Source: Pseudomonas sp. ADAK13
GTDB taxonomy: Bacteria > Pseudomonadota > Gammaproteobacteria > Pseudomonadales > Pseudomonadaceae
Direction: 5' to 3'
Length of the DNA stretch: 64,000 bases
NCBI RefSeq assembly: GCF_012935715.1
Contig: NZ_CP052860.1
Span: 806,001 to 870,000 of the forward strand
The position numbers and the translations under genes are program-made. Under the pieces are notes generated by a model that was not told where the DNA came from, did no database searches, and worked only from the letters and a program-made list of their open reading frames with translations. This document shows positions 19,838-30,962 of this stretch, piece by piece. The first letter of the stretch is position 1. Every line of letters starts with the position of its first letter.

Positions 19838-20584
19838 ATGAATTACAACTGGGACTGGGGCGTGTTCTTCAAGTCCACCGGCGTGGGCAGCGAGACTTAT
19901 CTCGACTGGTACATCGCCGGCTTGGGCTGGACCATTGCCATCGCCGTCGTGGCATGGATTATCGCCTTGCTGCTGGGGTCCATTCTGGGCGTCATGCGCA
20001 CCGTGCCAAACCGCATCGTATCGGGCATCGCGACCTGCTACGTGGAACTGTTTCGCAACGTACCGCTGCTGGTTCAGCTGTTCATCTGGTATTTCCTGAT
20101 ACCCGACCTGCTGCCGCAGAACCTGCAAGACTGGTACAAACAAGACCTCAACCCGACCACCTCGGCCTACCTGAGCGTTGTCGTGTGCCTGGGCCTGTTC
20201 ACCGCCGCCCGTGTGTGCGAACAAGTGCGCACCGGCATCCAGGCGTTGCCACGTGGCCAGGAGTCCGCCGCACGCGCCATGGGCTTCAAGCTGCCGCAGA
20301 TCTACTGGAACGTGCTGCTGCCCCAGGCCTACCGGATCATCATTCCGCCGCTTACCTCGGAATTCCTCAACGTCTTCAAGAACTCCTCCGTGGCGTCCCT
20401 GATCGGCTTGATGGAATTGCTGGCGCAAACCAAACAGACCGCCGAGTTCTCGGCCAACCTGTTTGAGGCCTTCACCCTGGCCACGCTGATCTACTTCACC
20501 CTGAACATGAGCCTGATGCTGCTGATGCGCGTGGTCGAGAAGAAAGTCGCCGTGCCCGGCCTGATCTCCGTGGGGGGTAAATAA
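19838..20584 (+). CDS. aatQ: Glutamate/aspartate ABC transporter permease AatQ
   Basis: Inner-membrane permease subunit of the acidic amino acid importer; 248 residues from the ATG at 19838 (MNYNWDWGVFF), preceded by GAGGGGAGA. Polar amino acid permease features: FRNVPLLVQLFIWYF and the ATPase-contacting EAA loop ESAARAMGFKLPQIYWNVLLPQA. The stop overlaps the aatM start by one base (TAATG). Frame upstream of 19838 is leader, not protein. Confidence 0.93.
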   Translation: MNYNWDWGVFFKSTGVGSETYLDWYIAGLGWTIAIAVVAWIIALLLGSILGVMRTVPNRIVSGIATCYVELFRNVPLLVQLFIWYFLIPDLLPQNLQDWYKQDLNPTTSAYLSVVVCLGLFTAARVCEQVRTGIQALPRGQESAARAMGFKLPQIYWNVLLPQAYRIIIPPLTSEFLNVFKNSSVASLIGLMELLAQTKQTAEFSANLFEAFTLATLIYFTLNMSLMLLMRVVEKKVAVPGLISVGGK

Positions 20585-21255
20585 TGGACTTCGATTTCAG
20601 CGGCATCATCCCCGCCATCCCGGGCCTGTGGAACGGCATGGTCATGACCTTGCAGTTGATGGTCATGGGCGTGGTCGGCGGCATCGTCCTGGGTACGATC
20701 CTCGCGCTGATGCGCCTGTCGTCCAGCAAACTGCTGTCACGCCTGGCCGGCGCCTACGTGAACTACTTCCGCTCGATCCCGCTGCTGTTGGTGATCACCT
20801 GGTTCTACCTGGCGGTGCCGTTCGTGCTGCGCTGGATCACCGGCGAAGACACCCCGATCGGTGCGTTCACCTCCTGCGTCGTGGCCTTCATGATGTTCGA
20901 GGCCGCGTACTTCTGTGAAATCGTGCGGGCCGGCGTGCAGTCGATCCCCAAGGGCCAGATGGCCGCCGCGCAAGCGATGGGCATGACCTACGGCCAGACC
21001 ATGCGCCTGATCATCCTGCCCCAGGCGTTCCGCAAGATGACCCCGTTGCTGCTGCAACAGTCGATCATCCTGTTCCAGGACACCTCGCTGGTCTACACCG
21101 TGGGCCTGGTGGACTTCCTCAACTCCGCCCGCTCCAACGGCGACATCATTGGCCGCTCCAATGAGTTCCTGATCTTCGCCGGTGTCGTCTACTTCATCAT
21201 CAGCTTTTCCGCCTCGCTGCTGGTCAAGCGTCTGCAAAAAAGGTTTGCCGTATGA
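20584..21255 (+). CDS. aatM: Glutamate/aspartate ABC transporter permease AatM
   Basis: Second permease subunit, 223 residues, forming the channel heterodimer with Aat[22 protein letters not shown] and the EAA loop [22 protein letters not shown] are typical of HisMQ-type permeases. About five membrane helices are visible. Start overlaps the aatQ stop and its own stop overlaps the aatP start (ATGA), so subunits are made by coupled translation. Confidence 0.94.
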   Translation: MDFDFSGIIPAIPGLWNGMVMTLQLMVMGVVGGIVLGTILALMRLSSSKLLSRLAGAYVNYFRSIPLLLVITWFYLAVPFVLRWITGEDTPIGAFTSCVVAFMMFEAAYFCEIVRAGVQSIPKGQMAAAQAMGMTYGQTMRLIILPQAFRKMTPLLLQQSIILFQDTSLVYTVGLVDFLNSARSNGDIIGRSNEFLIFAGVVYFIISFSASLLVKRLQKRFAV

Positions 21256-21986
21256 TCTCTATCAAGAATATCAACAAGTGGTATGGCGACTTCCAGGTGC
21301 TGACCGACTGCAGCACCGAGGTTAAAAAAGGCGAAGTGATCGTGGTGTGCGGGCCGTCCGGCTCGGGCAAGTCCACCCTGATCAAGTGCGTCAACGCCCT
21401 GGAGCCGTTCCAGAAAGGCGACGTGGTCGTCGATGGCACCTCCATCGCCGACCCGAAGACCAACCTGCCGAAACTGCGCTCGCGCGTTGGCATGGTGTTC
21501 CAGCACTTCGAGCTCTTTCCGCACCTGACCATCACCGAAAACCTGACCATCGCGCAGATCAAGGTGTTGGGCCGCAGCAAGGAAGAAGCCACCAAGAAGG
21601 GCCTGCAACTGCTGGAGCGCGTCGGTCTGTCGGCCCACGCCCACAAGCACCCGGGCCAGCTTTCCGGCGGCCAGCAACAGCGTGTGGCGATTGCCCGTGC
21701 GCTGGCCATGGACCCGATCGTCATGCTGTTCGACGAACCGACCTCGGCCCTCGACCCGGAAATGGTCAACGAAGTGCTCGACGTGATGGTGCAACTGGCC
21801 CACGAAGGCATGACCATGATGTGCGTGACCCACGAAATGGGTTTCGCCCGCAAGGTAGCCGACCGGGTGATCTTCATGGACGCCGGCAAGATCATCGAAG
21901 ACTGCCCGAAAGAGGAGTTCTTCGGCGACATCAGCGCCCGCTCCGAGCGTGCGCAGCACTTCCTTGAGAAAATCCTGCAGCACTAA
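21252..21986 (+). CDS. aatP: Glutamate/aspartate ABC transporter ATP-binding protein AatP
   Basis: Drives the AatQM permease by ATP hydrolysis. 244 residues, polar-amino-acid ATPase subfamily. Walker [10 protein letters not shown], signature [19 protein letters not shown], Walker [15 protein letters not shown] and H-loop VTHEMGFA are all intact. It is the last transporter gene; a REP palindrome separates it from aauS. Confidence 0.95.
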   Translation: MISIKNINKWYGDFQVLTDCSTEVKKGEVIVVCGPSGSGKSTLIKCVNALEPFQKGDVVVDGTSIADPKTNLPKLRSRVGMVFQHFELFPHLTITENLTIAQIKVLGRSKEEATKKGLQLLERVGLSAHAHKHPGQLSGGQQQRVAIARALAMDPIVMLFDEPTSALDPEMVNEVLDVMVQLAHEGMTMMCVTHEMGFARKVADRVIFMDAGKIIEDCPKEEFFGDISARSERAQHFLEKILQH

Positions 21987-22020
21987 AAGCACCACTGCTC
22001 CCCAGTGAAAACCGGGTTTG

Positions 22021-22140
22021 TGTGGGAGCAGGCTTGTGTGGGAGCTGGCTTGCCTGCGATTGCATCACCTCGGTGTAACTGACACATCGAGGCGCCTGCA
22101 TCGCGGGCAAGCCCGGCTCCCACACAAGCCTGCTCCCACA
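22021..22140. repeat. REP/REPIN-type palindrome between aatP and aauS
   Basis: Nested inverted repeat: TGTGGGAGCAGGCTTGTGTGG... pairs with ...CCACACAAGCCTGCTCCCACA, with a second GGGAGC/GCTCCC shell inside. GTGGGAGC-type repeats recur elsewhere in this window, at the centres of both composite repeats. Confidence 0.85.
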
Positions 22141-22186
22141 CGGGACCGCGCAAGCTGGCAGCTCTGGTTGACCCAAGGCATCTGTG

Positions 22187-24088
22187 ATGAAATGCGACCC
22201 CAACCTCTTTCGCGCCGCGCCGCCATCACTTGCCGTGAAGCCTCGTCTGATTCGCCAATTGTTCCTGCCGCCGCTGATCATCGCCCTGATGATCGGACTG
22301 GGTTACGTCGGCTTCTGGATCAGCGAGTTCTATGGGATCCGCACCCTCACCGACACCGGCGAACGCCAGCTGGAATTGCACGCCCGCACCGTCGAGAGCG
22401 AACTCAGCAAATACACCTACCTGCCCAGTCTCCTGGAGCTGGAATCCAGCGTCTCCAGGCTGTTGGCCGACCCGAATCAGGAAACCCGCAAAACCGTCAA
22501 CGACTACCTCGAAGGCCTGAACCGGCGCAGTCGCAGCCGGGCGATTTACGTGATGGATACCACCGGCCGTGTGCTGGCCACCAGTAACTGGCGCGACGCC
22601 GACAGTTACCAGGGTGAAGACCTGTCCTTCCGTGCCTATTTCCAGAATGCCGTGCGCGGCCAGCCCGGCCGGTTCTACGGCATCGGCAGCACCAACGGCG
22701 AACCCGGCTATTACCTGGCCCATGGCCTGGAAGAACACGGCAAGATCATCGGCGTGGCCGTGGTCAAGGTGCGCCTCGAAGCGCTGGAAGAGCGCTGGCA
22801 GCGGGCGCGCCTGGAGGCCTTCGTCAGTGACGAGAACGGCATCATCATTCTCTCCAGCGACCCGGCCCGTCGCCTCAAGTCCGTGCGCCCCCTGAGCGAT
22901 GACACCAAGGACCGCCTCGCCCACAGCCTTCAATACTACTGGGCGACGCTCAACGAGCTGGAACCCCTGGCCCGCGAGCGCCTCAACGAAGGCACCGAGA
23001 AGCTGACCTTCCCGGCCAACAGCGAAGTGGTGGCAGACGAGCATGAGGTGAGCTACCTGGCCCAGACCCGCCCGCTGAATGACACCCCCTGGAACTTCAC
23101 CCTGCTGACTCCGCTGAATGACCTGCGCCGGGCCGCCATCAACCAGGGCATCCTGGTGGCCGTGGCCTTCGCCCTGGTGGCGTTCCTGCTGATCGCCTGG
23201 AACGAGCGGCGCAAGGTGATCGCCACCCGCCTCGCCGCCCGGGAAGCCTTGCAGGAAGCCAACAACCAGCTGGAACGACGGATTGCCGAACGCACCACCG
23301 ACCTGCGGGCCAGCAACGAACGGCTCAAGAGCCAGATTCGCGAACGGCGCCAGGCCGAGGAAACCTTGCGCCGGGCCCAGGACGAACTGGTACAGGCTGG
23401 CAAACTCGCCGCCATCGGCCAGATGTCCACCAGCATCGCCCACGAATTGAACCAGCCGCTGGCCGCGTTGCGTACCCTGTCAGGCAACACCGTGCGCTTC
23501 CTGGAGCGTGGCGCCCTGGACACCGCCAGTGCCAACCTCAAGACCATCAACGAACTGATCGACCGCATGGGCCGCATCACCGCCAGCCTGCGCTCCTTTG
23601 CCCGGCGCGGCGATGACCAGGGTGAAGCCAGCCTGGGCAAGGCGGTGGACGCCACGTTCCAGATCCTCGGCAGCCGCCTGGAGACCCTGCCACTGACGGT
23701 GCACCGCCACTTCAGCAGTGCGCAGTTGCAGATCGACCAGACGCGCCTGGAGCAGATCCTGGTCAACCTGATCGGCAACGCCCTGGACGCGATGCAGGCG
23801 CAACCGGCCCCCGAGCTGTGGCTGGAAGGCGATACCGTCGACGGCAAATACCGCCTGCAGGTGCGCGACAACGGCCACGGCATTGATCCCGAGGCCCGCA
23901 AGCATTTGTTCGAACCGTTCTTTACCACCAAACCCGGCGAACAAGGCCTGGGCCTGGGCCTGACACTCTCGGCCAGCCTCGCGGCCGCCACCGGCGGCAA
24001 CCTCGCTGTCGAACACCCGGCCAGCGGTGGTACTGCCTTTGTCCTGAGCTTGCCGCTGGTGAACCCTCAACAAGTCGAGTCGAAATGA
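22187..24088 (+). CDS. aauS: Sensor histidine kinase AauS (DctB type)
   Basis: Membrane kinase that senses acidic amino acids and phosphorylates AauR. ATG 22187 is used; a GTG directly before it is an alternative; about 633 residues. A first membrane helix at residues ~27-45 (LIIALMIGLGYVGFWIS) and a second near 315-335 (GILVAVAFALVAFLLIAW) flank a ~270-residue periplasmic sensor with YVMDTTGRVLATSNW, like DctB PAS-type sensors. Then come a coiled coil, the H-box SIAHELNQPLAAL with phosphorylated H419, and an HATPase_c domain (NLIGNALDAM, DNGHGI, GLGLTLS). Its stop overlaps the aauR start by 4 bases. Confidence 0.93.
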   Translation: MKCDPNLFRAAPPSLAVKPRLIRQLFLPPLIIALMIGLGYVGFWISEFYGIRTLTDTGERQLELHARTVESELSKYTYLPSLLELESSVSRLLADPNQETRKTVNDYLEGLNRRSRSRAIYVMDTTGRVLATSNWRDADSYQGEDLSFRAYFQNAVRGQPGRFYGIGSTNGEPGYYLAHGLEEHGKIIGVAVVKVRLEALEERWQRARLEAFVSDENGIIILSSDPARRLKSVRPLSDDTKDRLAHSLQYYWATLNELEPLARERLNEGTEKLTFPANSEVVADEHEVSYLAQTRPLNDTPWNFTLLTPLNDLRRAAINQGILVAVAFALVAFLLIAWNERRKVIATRLAAREALQEANNQLERRIAERTTDLRASNERLKSQIRERRQAEETLRRAQDELVQAGKLAAIGQMSTSIAHELNQPLAALRTLSGNTVRFLERGALDTASANLKTINELIDRMGRITASLRSFARRGDDQGEASLGKAVDATFQILGSRLETLPLTVHRHFSSAQLQIDQTRLEQILVNLIGNALDAMQAQPAPELWLEGDTVDGKYRLQVRDNGHGIDPEARKHLFEPFFTTKPGEQGLGLGLTLSASLAAATGGNLAVEHPASGGTAFVLSLPLVNPQQVESK

Positions 24089-25425
24089 ACGCAGAAAAAA
24101 CCACCGACCTGACCGTCCTGATCGTCGAAGACGACCCCCATGTATTGCTCGGCTGCCAGCAAGCCCTGGCCCTGGAAGACATTCCCAGCGTGGGCGTGGC
24201 CAGCGCCGAAGAGGCTCTGACCCGGGTCGGTGAAAACTTCGCCGGCATCGTCATCAGCGATATCCGCCTGCCGGGCATCGACGGCCTGGAGCTGCTGACC
24301 CGGCTCAAGGCCCTGGATAAAAGCCTGCCGGTAGTGCTGATCACCGGCCACGGCGACATCTCCATGGCCGTGGGCGCGATGCGCAACGGCGCCTATGACT
24401 TCATGGAGAAACCCTTCTCCCCCGAGCGCCTGGTGGACGTCGCCCGCCGCGCCCTGGAACAACGCGGCCTGGCCCGGGAAGTCTGGTCGCTGCGCCGGCA
24501 ACTGGCCGAGCGCGATTCCCTGGAAGGCCGGATCATCGGCCGCTCCCCCGCCATGCAAAACCTGCGGGAACTGATCGCCAACGTCGCCGACACCTCGGCC
24601 AACGTATTGATCGAAGGCGAGACCGGCACCGGCAAGGAACTGGTCGCCCGCTGCCTGCACGATTTCAGCCGCCGGCATTCCCACCAGTTCGTCGCCTTGA
24701 ACTGCGGCGGCCTGCCGGAAAACCTGTTCGAAAGCGAAATCTTCGGCCACGAGGCCAACGCGTTTACCGGCGCCGGCAAACGCCGCATCGGCAAGATCGA
24801 ACACGCCCACGAAGGCACGCTGTTCCTCGACGAAGTGGAAAGCATGCCGATGAACCTGCAGATCAAGCTGCTGCGGGTGTTGCAGGAACGCACCCTGGAA
24901 CGCCTGGGCTCGAACCAGAGCGTGGCGGTGGATTGCCGGGTGATCGCCGCCACCAAGTCCGACCTCGACGACCTGAGCCGCGCCAACCAGTTTCGCAGCG
25001 ACCTGTACTACCGCCTCAACGTGGTGACCCTGGAATTGCCGCCACTGCGGGAACGTCGCGAAGATATCCTGCAGTTGTTCGAACACTTCCTGCAGCAGTC
25101 GTCCCTGCGTTTTGACCGTACCGCGCCGGACCTCGACAACCAGACCCTGTCCAACCTCATGAGCCACGACTGGCCGGGCAACGTGCGTGAACTGCGCAAC
25201 GTCGCCGAGCGCTTTGCCCTGGGCTTGCCAGCGTTCAAAAAGAGCGGCACCAGCAGTGGCAACCACGGCCTGGCGTTCACCGAAGCGGTGGAAGCCTTCG
25301 AGCGCAACCTGCTCAACGATGCCTTGCAACGCAGCGGCGGCAACCTGACCCAGGCCAGCCAGGAACTGGGGATGGCCAAGACCACGCTGTTCGACAAGGT
25401 CAAGAAATACGGGCTGAGCCACTAG
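24085..25425 (+). CDS. aauR: Sigma-54-dependent response regulator AauR
   Basis: NtrC-family activator of the aat operon. 446 residues: receiver domain with phosphorylated D59 (ISDIRLPGIDG), AAA+ domain with Walker A GETGTGKE and Walker B GTLFLDEVESMP, and a C-terminal Fis-type HTH (NLTQASQELGMAKTTLFDKVKK). The sigma-54 contact loop reads NAFTGA instead of the canonical GAFTGA. The cognate operators and sigma-54 promoter lie upstream of aatJ. Paired with aauS. Confidence 0.94.
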   Translation: MNAEKTTDLTVLIVEDDPHVLLGCQQALALEDIPSVGVASAEEALTRVGENFAGIVISDIRLPGIDGLELLTRLKALDKSLPVVLITGHGDISMAVGAMRNGAYDFMEKPFSPERLVDVARRALEQRGLAREVWSLRRQLAERDSLEGRIIGRSPAMQNLRELIANVADTSANVLIEGETGTGKELVARCLHDFSRRHSHQFVALNCGGLPENLFESEIFGHEANAFTGAGKRRIGKIEHAHEGTLFLDEVESMPMNLQIKLLRVLQERTLERLGSNQSVAVDCRVIAATKSDLDDLSRANQFRSDLYYRLNVVTLELPPLRERREDILQLFEHFLQQSSLRFDRTAPDLDNQTLSNLMSHDWPGNVRELRNVAERFALGLPAFKKSGTSSGNHGLAFTEAVEAFERNLLNDALQRSGGNLTQASQELGMAKTTLFDKVKKYGLSH

Positions 25426-25434
25426 GAGCGCATT

Positions 25435-25773
25435 GTGGATTTATTGCTGAAGGCCGCATTGGGCGCAGGGGTTGTGCTGATCCTGGCGGCGTTGGCCAAG
25501 ACCAGGAACTATTACATCGCCGGCTTGGTGCCGCTGTTTCCGACGTTCGCGCTGATCGCGCATTACATCGTCGGCAAGGGCCGTTCGGTGGAGGATTTGA
25601 AGACCACCATCGTGTTCGGGATGTGGTCGATCATTCCGTACTTTGTGTACCTGGCCACGTTGTACGTGATGGTCGACCGGATGCGGCTGGAGGCTTCGCT
25701 GGCGGTGGCGGCCGTGGCGTGGTTGATGGCGGCTACGGTGTTGGTGAGTGTGTGGGTTCGCGTACACGCCTGA
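25435..25773 (+). CDS. glpM: GlpM family inner-membrane protein
   Basis: 112 residues, start GTG at 25435 with GGAG upstream. Highly hydrophobic with about four membrane helices; LAKTRNYYIAGLVPLFPTF and FGMWSIIPYFVYL are characteristic of GlpM. In P. aeruginosa GlpM was linked to alginate production near the glp genes (recalled); here it sits apart from glpFKRD, 9 bases after aauR, so it may be cotranscribed with aauSR. Biochemical role unknown. Confidence 0.88.
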   Translation: MDLLLKAALGAGVVLILAALAKTRNYYIAGLVPLFPTFALIAHYIVGKGRSVEDLKTTIVFGMWSIIPYFVYLATLYVMVDRMRLEASLAVAAVAWLMAATVLVSVWVRVHA

Positions 25774-25955
25774 CATACGCTTATTGAAAATGTGGAGCCG
25801 GGTGGGTGTGTTTATCCGTTATTCAGGTAACGGCGGATATGGGTTCCGCTCTTACAGCGGGTCACTTTTGAAAGGAGCCCAAAAGTAACCAAAAGGCTCT
25901 TGCCCCACCACTCGGCACCTCGCCTAGGCTCGGTGTGCCCTTGTAAGATTGTTTT

Positions 25956-27037
<1,082 letters not shown>

Positions 27038-27796
27038 ATTTCGACACGGTTGCTCACTCCGGTACTACTCCGCGGGCCGCCGCGACGGGGCGTCCCTGCC
27101 CCGTCGCGGCTAAACCGGCGTCCTGCCGGTTTACCCGCTCCGTACTACCTGCGTTCGGCCAGCGTGGTTTAACGGGGCGCCTAAGATCAAGATCAAAAGC
27201 AGATCAACAGCACAGCGGCCTACAGGCCGGCTTGAGTGGTGTGAAGCAAAGGCAAGATCAAAATCTAAAGCCAGAGCGGGCACGGTCAAAAATGTGGGAG
27301 CTGGCTTGTCGGGTCGCCGCATCGCTGCGATGGCATCGCCTCGGTGTACCTGAAAAACCGAGGTGTCTGCATCGCAGGCAAGCCAGCTCCCACAGAAAAG
27401 CAGAGCTGCATCCGTTTCAGATTTGGTTTTCGCTTTGGCTTTCGCTTTTGATCTGGCTTCTACCACTCAAGCCGGCCTGTAGGCCGCTGTGCTCTTGCTT
27501 TTGATCTTGATCTGACTGCCCCAATAAGCCCGAGGCCGAACGCAGGGATTGAGGAGCGGGTAAACCGGCAGGACGCCGGTTTAGCCGCGACGGGGCAGGG
27601 ACGCCCCGTCGCGGCGGCCCGCGGAGCAATGCCGGAGTGAGGGAACACCGAGCCTAGGCGAGGTGCCGACAGGCGGGGCAGAGCCCTTTGGTTACTTTGG
27701 GGCTTTTCCAAAGTGACCCGCTGTAAGAGCGGAACCATAAGCGGCCGTTACCTAAATAACGGATATGTACTCCCCCCAGCAACTACTCAGCGCCGC

Positions 27797-29194
27797 CTAG
27801 CGAACAATCTTGTCCACCTGAATCCCCAGCTTCTTCAACCGATACCAAAAGCTGCGCTCGGAAATCCCGATCTTCTGCGCCGCCGCAGCCTGCACCCCGT
27901 TGCTCTCCTGCAACGCGGCCATGATGTACGCCTTCTCCACCTCGGCCAGCGCCGCGTCCAGATCCTGCGGCACACCCGGCCCGTTGCTGAGTATCGCGCC
28001 CACGCCGTCTTCAGCCGGTTTGGAAGCAAACAGATACGCCGGCAAATCAATGTCCTCGATCACCGGCGTCGCCGCGACGATGGTCGCCCGCTCCACGCAG
28101 TTTTGCAGCTCGCGAATATTGCCCGGCCAGGAATACGCCGCCATCGCCTGCAACGCCTCGGGGCTGAAACCGGTGATGCGTTTACCGGCGGTGGCGCTCA
28201 AGGTCTGGGCAAAGTGCCGGGCCAGCGGCGCGATGTCTTCCACCCGCTCACGCAGGGCCGGCAGCGGAATCGGGAATACATTCAGGCGGTAGTACAGGTC
28301 TTCACGAAATTCTTTGTTGGCCACCGCATCCAGCAAATTCTTGTTGGTAGCCGCGATCACCCGCACATCTACCTTGCGCTCGCGCGGGTCACCCACCGGT
28401 TCAATCACCCGCTCCTGCAAGGCCCGCAGGATTTTCGCCTGCAACGCCAACGGCATATCGCCCACTTCATCGAGAAACAACGTGCCTTTGTCGGCCTGCA
28501 TGAAGCGCCCGACCCGGTCCGCCACGGCGCCGGTGAAGGCACCCTTGCGGTGGCCGAACATCTCGCTTTCCAGCAAGCCTTCGGGAATCGCCGCGCAGTT
28601 GACCGCCACAAACGGCTTGTCGGCGCGGTTGCCGTGTTTGTGGATGGCTCGGGCGACCATCTCTTTGCCGGTGCCGCTTTCGCCCGTCAGCAGCACCGTG
28701 GCGTTGCTGTCGCGCACCGAATCCACGGCATGCAGCACTCGGCGAAAGGCCGGGCTATCCCCCACCAGGCTGTCGAACTGGGCGTGTTCATCCAGCTCGG
28801 CACGCATGCGCGCGTTGTCGCGCATGATGTCGCGAAACTGCAGGGCCTTGGCCACGGTGATGTCCAGCTCGTCGATGTCGAACGGCTTGGCAATGTAGTC
28901 GTAGGCCCCGTTGCGCATCGACTGCACCGCGTTTTTCACGGTGCTGTAGGCGGTCATCACGATCACCGGCAATTGCGGGTAGCGCACCTTGATTTCCGCC
29001 AGCAGCGCCGGACCGTCCATGCCGGGCATGCGCCAGTCGCTGATCACCAGGTCGATGTCTTCCTGCTCCAGCACCTTGAGCGCGTGCAGGCCGTTGCCGG
29101 CGGTAAATACCTGGATCCCGCTCTGGCTCAAGGCCGACGAGAGCAAGTCACAGAGCTTGGGTTCGTCGTCGACTACCAATACGTTATGCGTCAT
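27797..29194 (-). CDS. Sigma-54-dependent response regulator (NtrC family)
   Basis: 465 residues from the ATG at 29194 (MTHNVLVVDDEPKL); the frame upstream overlaps the kinase gene and is not used. Receiver with D53 (ISDWRMPGMDG), AAA+ domain with GESGTGKE, intact GAFTGA loop (GHRKGAFTGA) and GTLFLDEVGDMP, then a Fis-like HTH (VQAAAAQKIGISERSFWYRLKKL). Last gene of a six-gene operon; overlaps the kinase gene by 11 bases. A sigma-54 promoter precedes the operon, so autoactivation is likely. Target genes beyond its own operon are unknown. Confidence 0.93.
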   Translation of the reverse strand: MTHNVLVVDDEPKLCDLLSSALSQSGIQVFTAGNGLHALKVLEQEDIDLVISDWRMPGMDGPALLAEIKVRYPQLPVIVMTAYSTVKNAVQSMRNGAYDYIAKPFDIDELDITVAKALQFRDIMRDNARMRAELDEHAQFDSLVGDSPAFRRVLHAVDSVRDSNATVLLTGESGTGKEMVARAIHKHGNRADKPFVAVNCAAIPEGLLESEMFGHRKGAFTGAVADRVGRFMQADKGTLFLDEVGDMPLALQAKILRALQERVIEPVGDPRERKVDVRVIAATNKNLLDAVANKEFREDLYYRLNVFPIPLPALRERVEDIAPLARHFAQTLSATAGKRITGFSPEALQAMAAYSWPGNIRELQNCVERATIVAATPVIEDIDLPAYLFASKPAEDGVGAILSNGPGVPQDLDAALAEVEKAYIMAALQESNGVQAAAAQKIGISERSFWYRLKKLGIQVDKIVR

Positions 29195-30962
29195 CACCAT
29201 CCTCATCATCGCCGTCGTCGTCACCCTGGGCCGGAATGTACAGGCTGAAGGTGGCGCCGGCATCTTTCTCGCTGACACATTCAATGCTGCCGTCATGACT
29301 TTCCATGATCGAGAAGACTTTGGCCAGACCCAAGCCCGTGCCCGAGGCCTTGGTGGTGACGAATGGCGTGAAGATCCGCTCGATCATGTCCGGCGGAATA
29401 CCCTCACCCGTATCGGCGATGCTGATCACTGTGTTGCCGCCCACGCTGTGGATGCCCAAGGTCAGGCGACCGCCGCCGGGCATCGCGTCGATGGCGTTGA
29501 GAATCAGGTTCAGGCAGGCCTGCTTGAGCTGCTTGGCATCGGCATAAATCGTCGCGCCGGGGGCCTGGTCATCGATTTGCGCGTCGATGTTATGAGTCGA
29601 CAGCTCAGGCCCGCAGAAGCCGAGGATTTCCTCCACCACCGGCCGTGCCGCTTGCACTGTGCGCAACGGCGCGCTGGGTTTGGCGAAGTCGAGGAATTCG
29701 GTGATCAGGTCGTTGATCCGGCTGACCTCGCTGATCACGTATTCGAGGTGACGCTTGTCGGTTTCCGGCAAATCGACGCGGCGGTGCAGTAACTGGGTCG
29801 CGGTCTTGATAATGCCCAGCGGGTTGCGAATTTCGTGGGCCAGGCCCATGGCGACCTCGCCCAGCGCATGCAGGCGGTCGCGGCGGCGCAGTTGCGCTTC
29901 CAGGTGATGCAACTCGCCGAGGCGCTCGGTCATGTGGTTGAAGGTGCTGCTCAGTTGCGCCAGTTCGTCGCCGCCGCTGACCGCCACACGATGCTGATAG
30001 TTACCCGAAATCACCGCGCTGACGCCTTCGGACAAATCCCGCAGCGGGCGGGTCAGGCGTTGGGACACCAACATCCCGGCCGCCAGGGACAAGGCCGAGC
30101 TGAGCAGGAAGATCAGCACGAACAGGTTGCTCTGGTTCACCAGGCCCACCAGGCTGGTATGCCGCAGCAGGCCACTGAAAATCACCCCTTGCAGCTCGCC
30201 GGCATCGTTGAAGATCGGCCAGTACAAACCGCTGTAGTTATTGGTGAACTGTTCGCTGGGCTGCTTGGTGCTGCGCAGCGCGGCTTCGATATTCGAAGGA
30301 ATCCGGTTGGGGTGATCGACAAAGCGCTGGGTGGAGAAAATTTCCGAGAAACCGGTGGGGTTGGCCAGGTACAAGCGCAGGTCCAGCGAGTGCACATCAG
30401 CCACGCTGGTCAGGAAACTGCTGTCCAGGTACGTGGCCACCAGCAGCTGATAGTCAACGCCGTCCTCGCTGGTCTCGAAGGTCGACACCACCACGCCGGT
30501 GGTCACGCCAGCCACCTCGACCGTCTGCAACACCGCATTACTGGCCAGGTTGATTTGCTTGACGATGTCATCGGCGGCCGTGCTGAAGACAATCTTGTGG
30601 TCACTGCTGCGGATCAGCGCGACCACATCGATGTCGGTGGCGGCGGCAATGTCGGCGGTCAGTTTGTCGTGCTTCTCGGCCTGGCGCGACGACGGCGGCT
30701 TGGTGTAGCGCAGGAACAGCTGGGCGACCCGGGCGTTGTCGTGGAGGATGTCGCCGATCTCGTCCTTGACGATCTTGGTCGACTCTTGCAGCCAGATCCG
30801 CACGTTGCTGTCGAAAATCTGCGACAGCGTTGTGGCGGCCAGCTCCGCCGCGATCATCGTCGGGATCACGGTCACCAGCCAGAACGCCAGCACCAGCTTG
30901 CGCTGGACGCTCCAACGCGAAATGGCAAAGGGGCGGGCTTTTTGGCGGGTCTTGTTGATCAT
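29184..30962 (-). CDS. Membrane sensor histidine kinase with HAMP domain
   Basis: 592 residues from the ATG at 30962 (MINKTRQKARPFAISRWSVQ), whose A overlaps the preceding TGA. First membrane helix near residues 25-45, a ~240-residue periplasmic sensor, second helix near 285-305 (FVLIFLLSSALSLAAGM), HAMP (RLTRPLRDLSEGV), H-box EVAMGLAHEIRNPLG with H376, and HATPase_c (NLILNAIDAMPGG, DTGEGIP, GTGLGLAKV). The C-terminus is an unusual acidic tail (GDDDGDDEDGDDA). Partner of the response regulator it overlaps. The ligand is not evident. Confidence 0.92.
   Translation of the reverse strand: MINKTRQKARPFAISRWSVQRKLVLAFWLVTVIPTMIAAELAATTLSQIFDSNVRIWLQESTKIVKDEIGDILHDNARVAQLFLRYTKPPSSRQAEKHDKLTADIAAATDIDVVALIRSSDHKIVFSTAADDIVKQINLASNAVLQTVEVAGVTTGVVVSTFETSEDGVDYQLLVATYLDSSFLTSVADVHSLDLRLYLANPTGFSEIFSTQRFVDHPNRIPSNIEAALRSTKQPSEQFTNNYSGLYWPIFNDAGELQGVIFSGLLRHTSLVGLVNQSNLFVLIFLLSSALSLAAGMLVSQRLTRPLRDLSEGVSAVISGNYQHRVAVSGGDELAQLSSTFNHMTERLGELHHLEAQLRRRDRLHALGEVAMGLAHEIRNPLGIIKTATQLLHRRVDLPETDKRHLEYVISEVSRINDLITEFLDFAKPSAPLRTVQAARPVVEEILGFCGPELSTHNIDAQIDDQAPGATIYADAKQLKQACLNLILNAIDAMPGGGRLTLGIHSVGGNTVISIADTGEGIPPDMIERIFTPFVTTKASGTGLGLAKVFSIMESHDGSIECVSEKDAGATFSLYIPAQGDDDGDDEDGDDA

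Noticed and set aside
27131..27466. Short frames inside composite repeat A (and the equivalents at 36155-36478 and 36579-36773), e.g. with RAAATGRPCPVAAKPASC
   Set aside because: The same peptide appears in several orientations because the DNA is palindromic; frames have no ribosome sites and are repeat translation artefacts.
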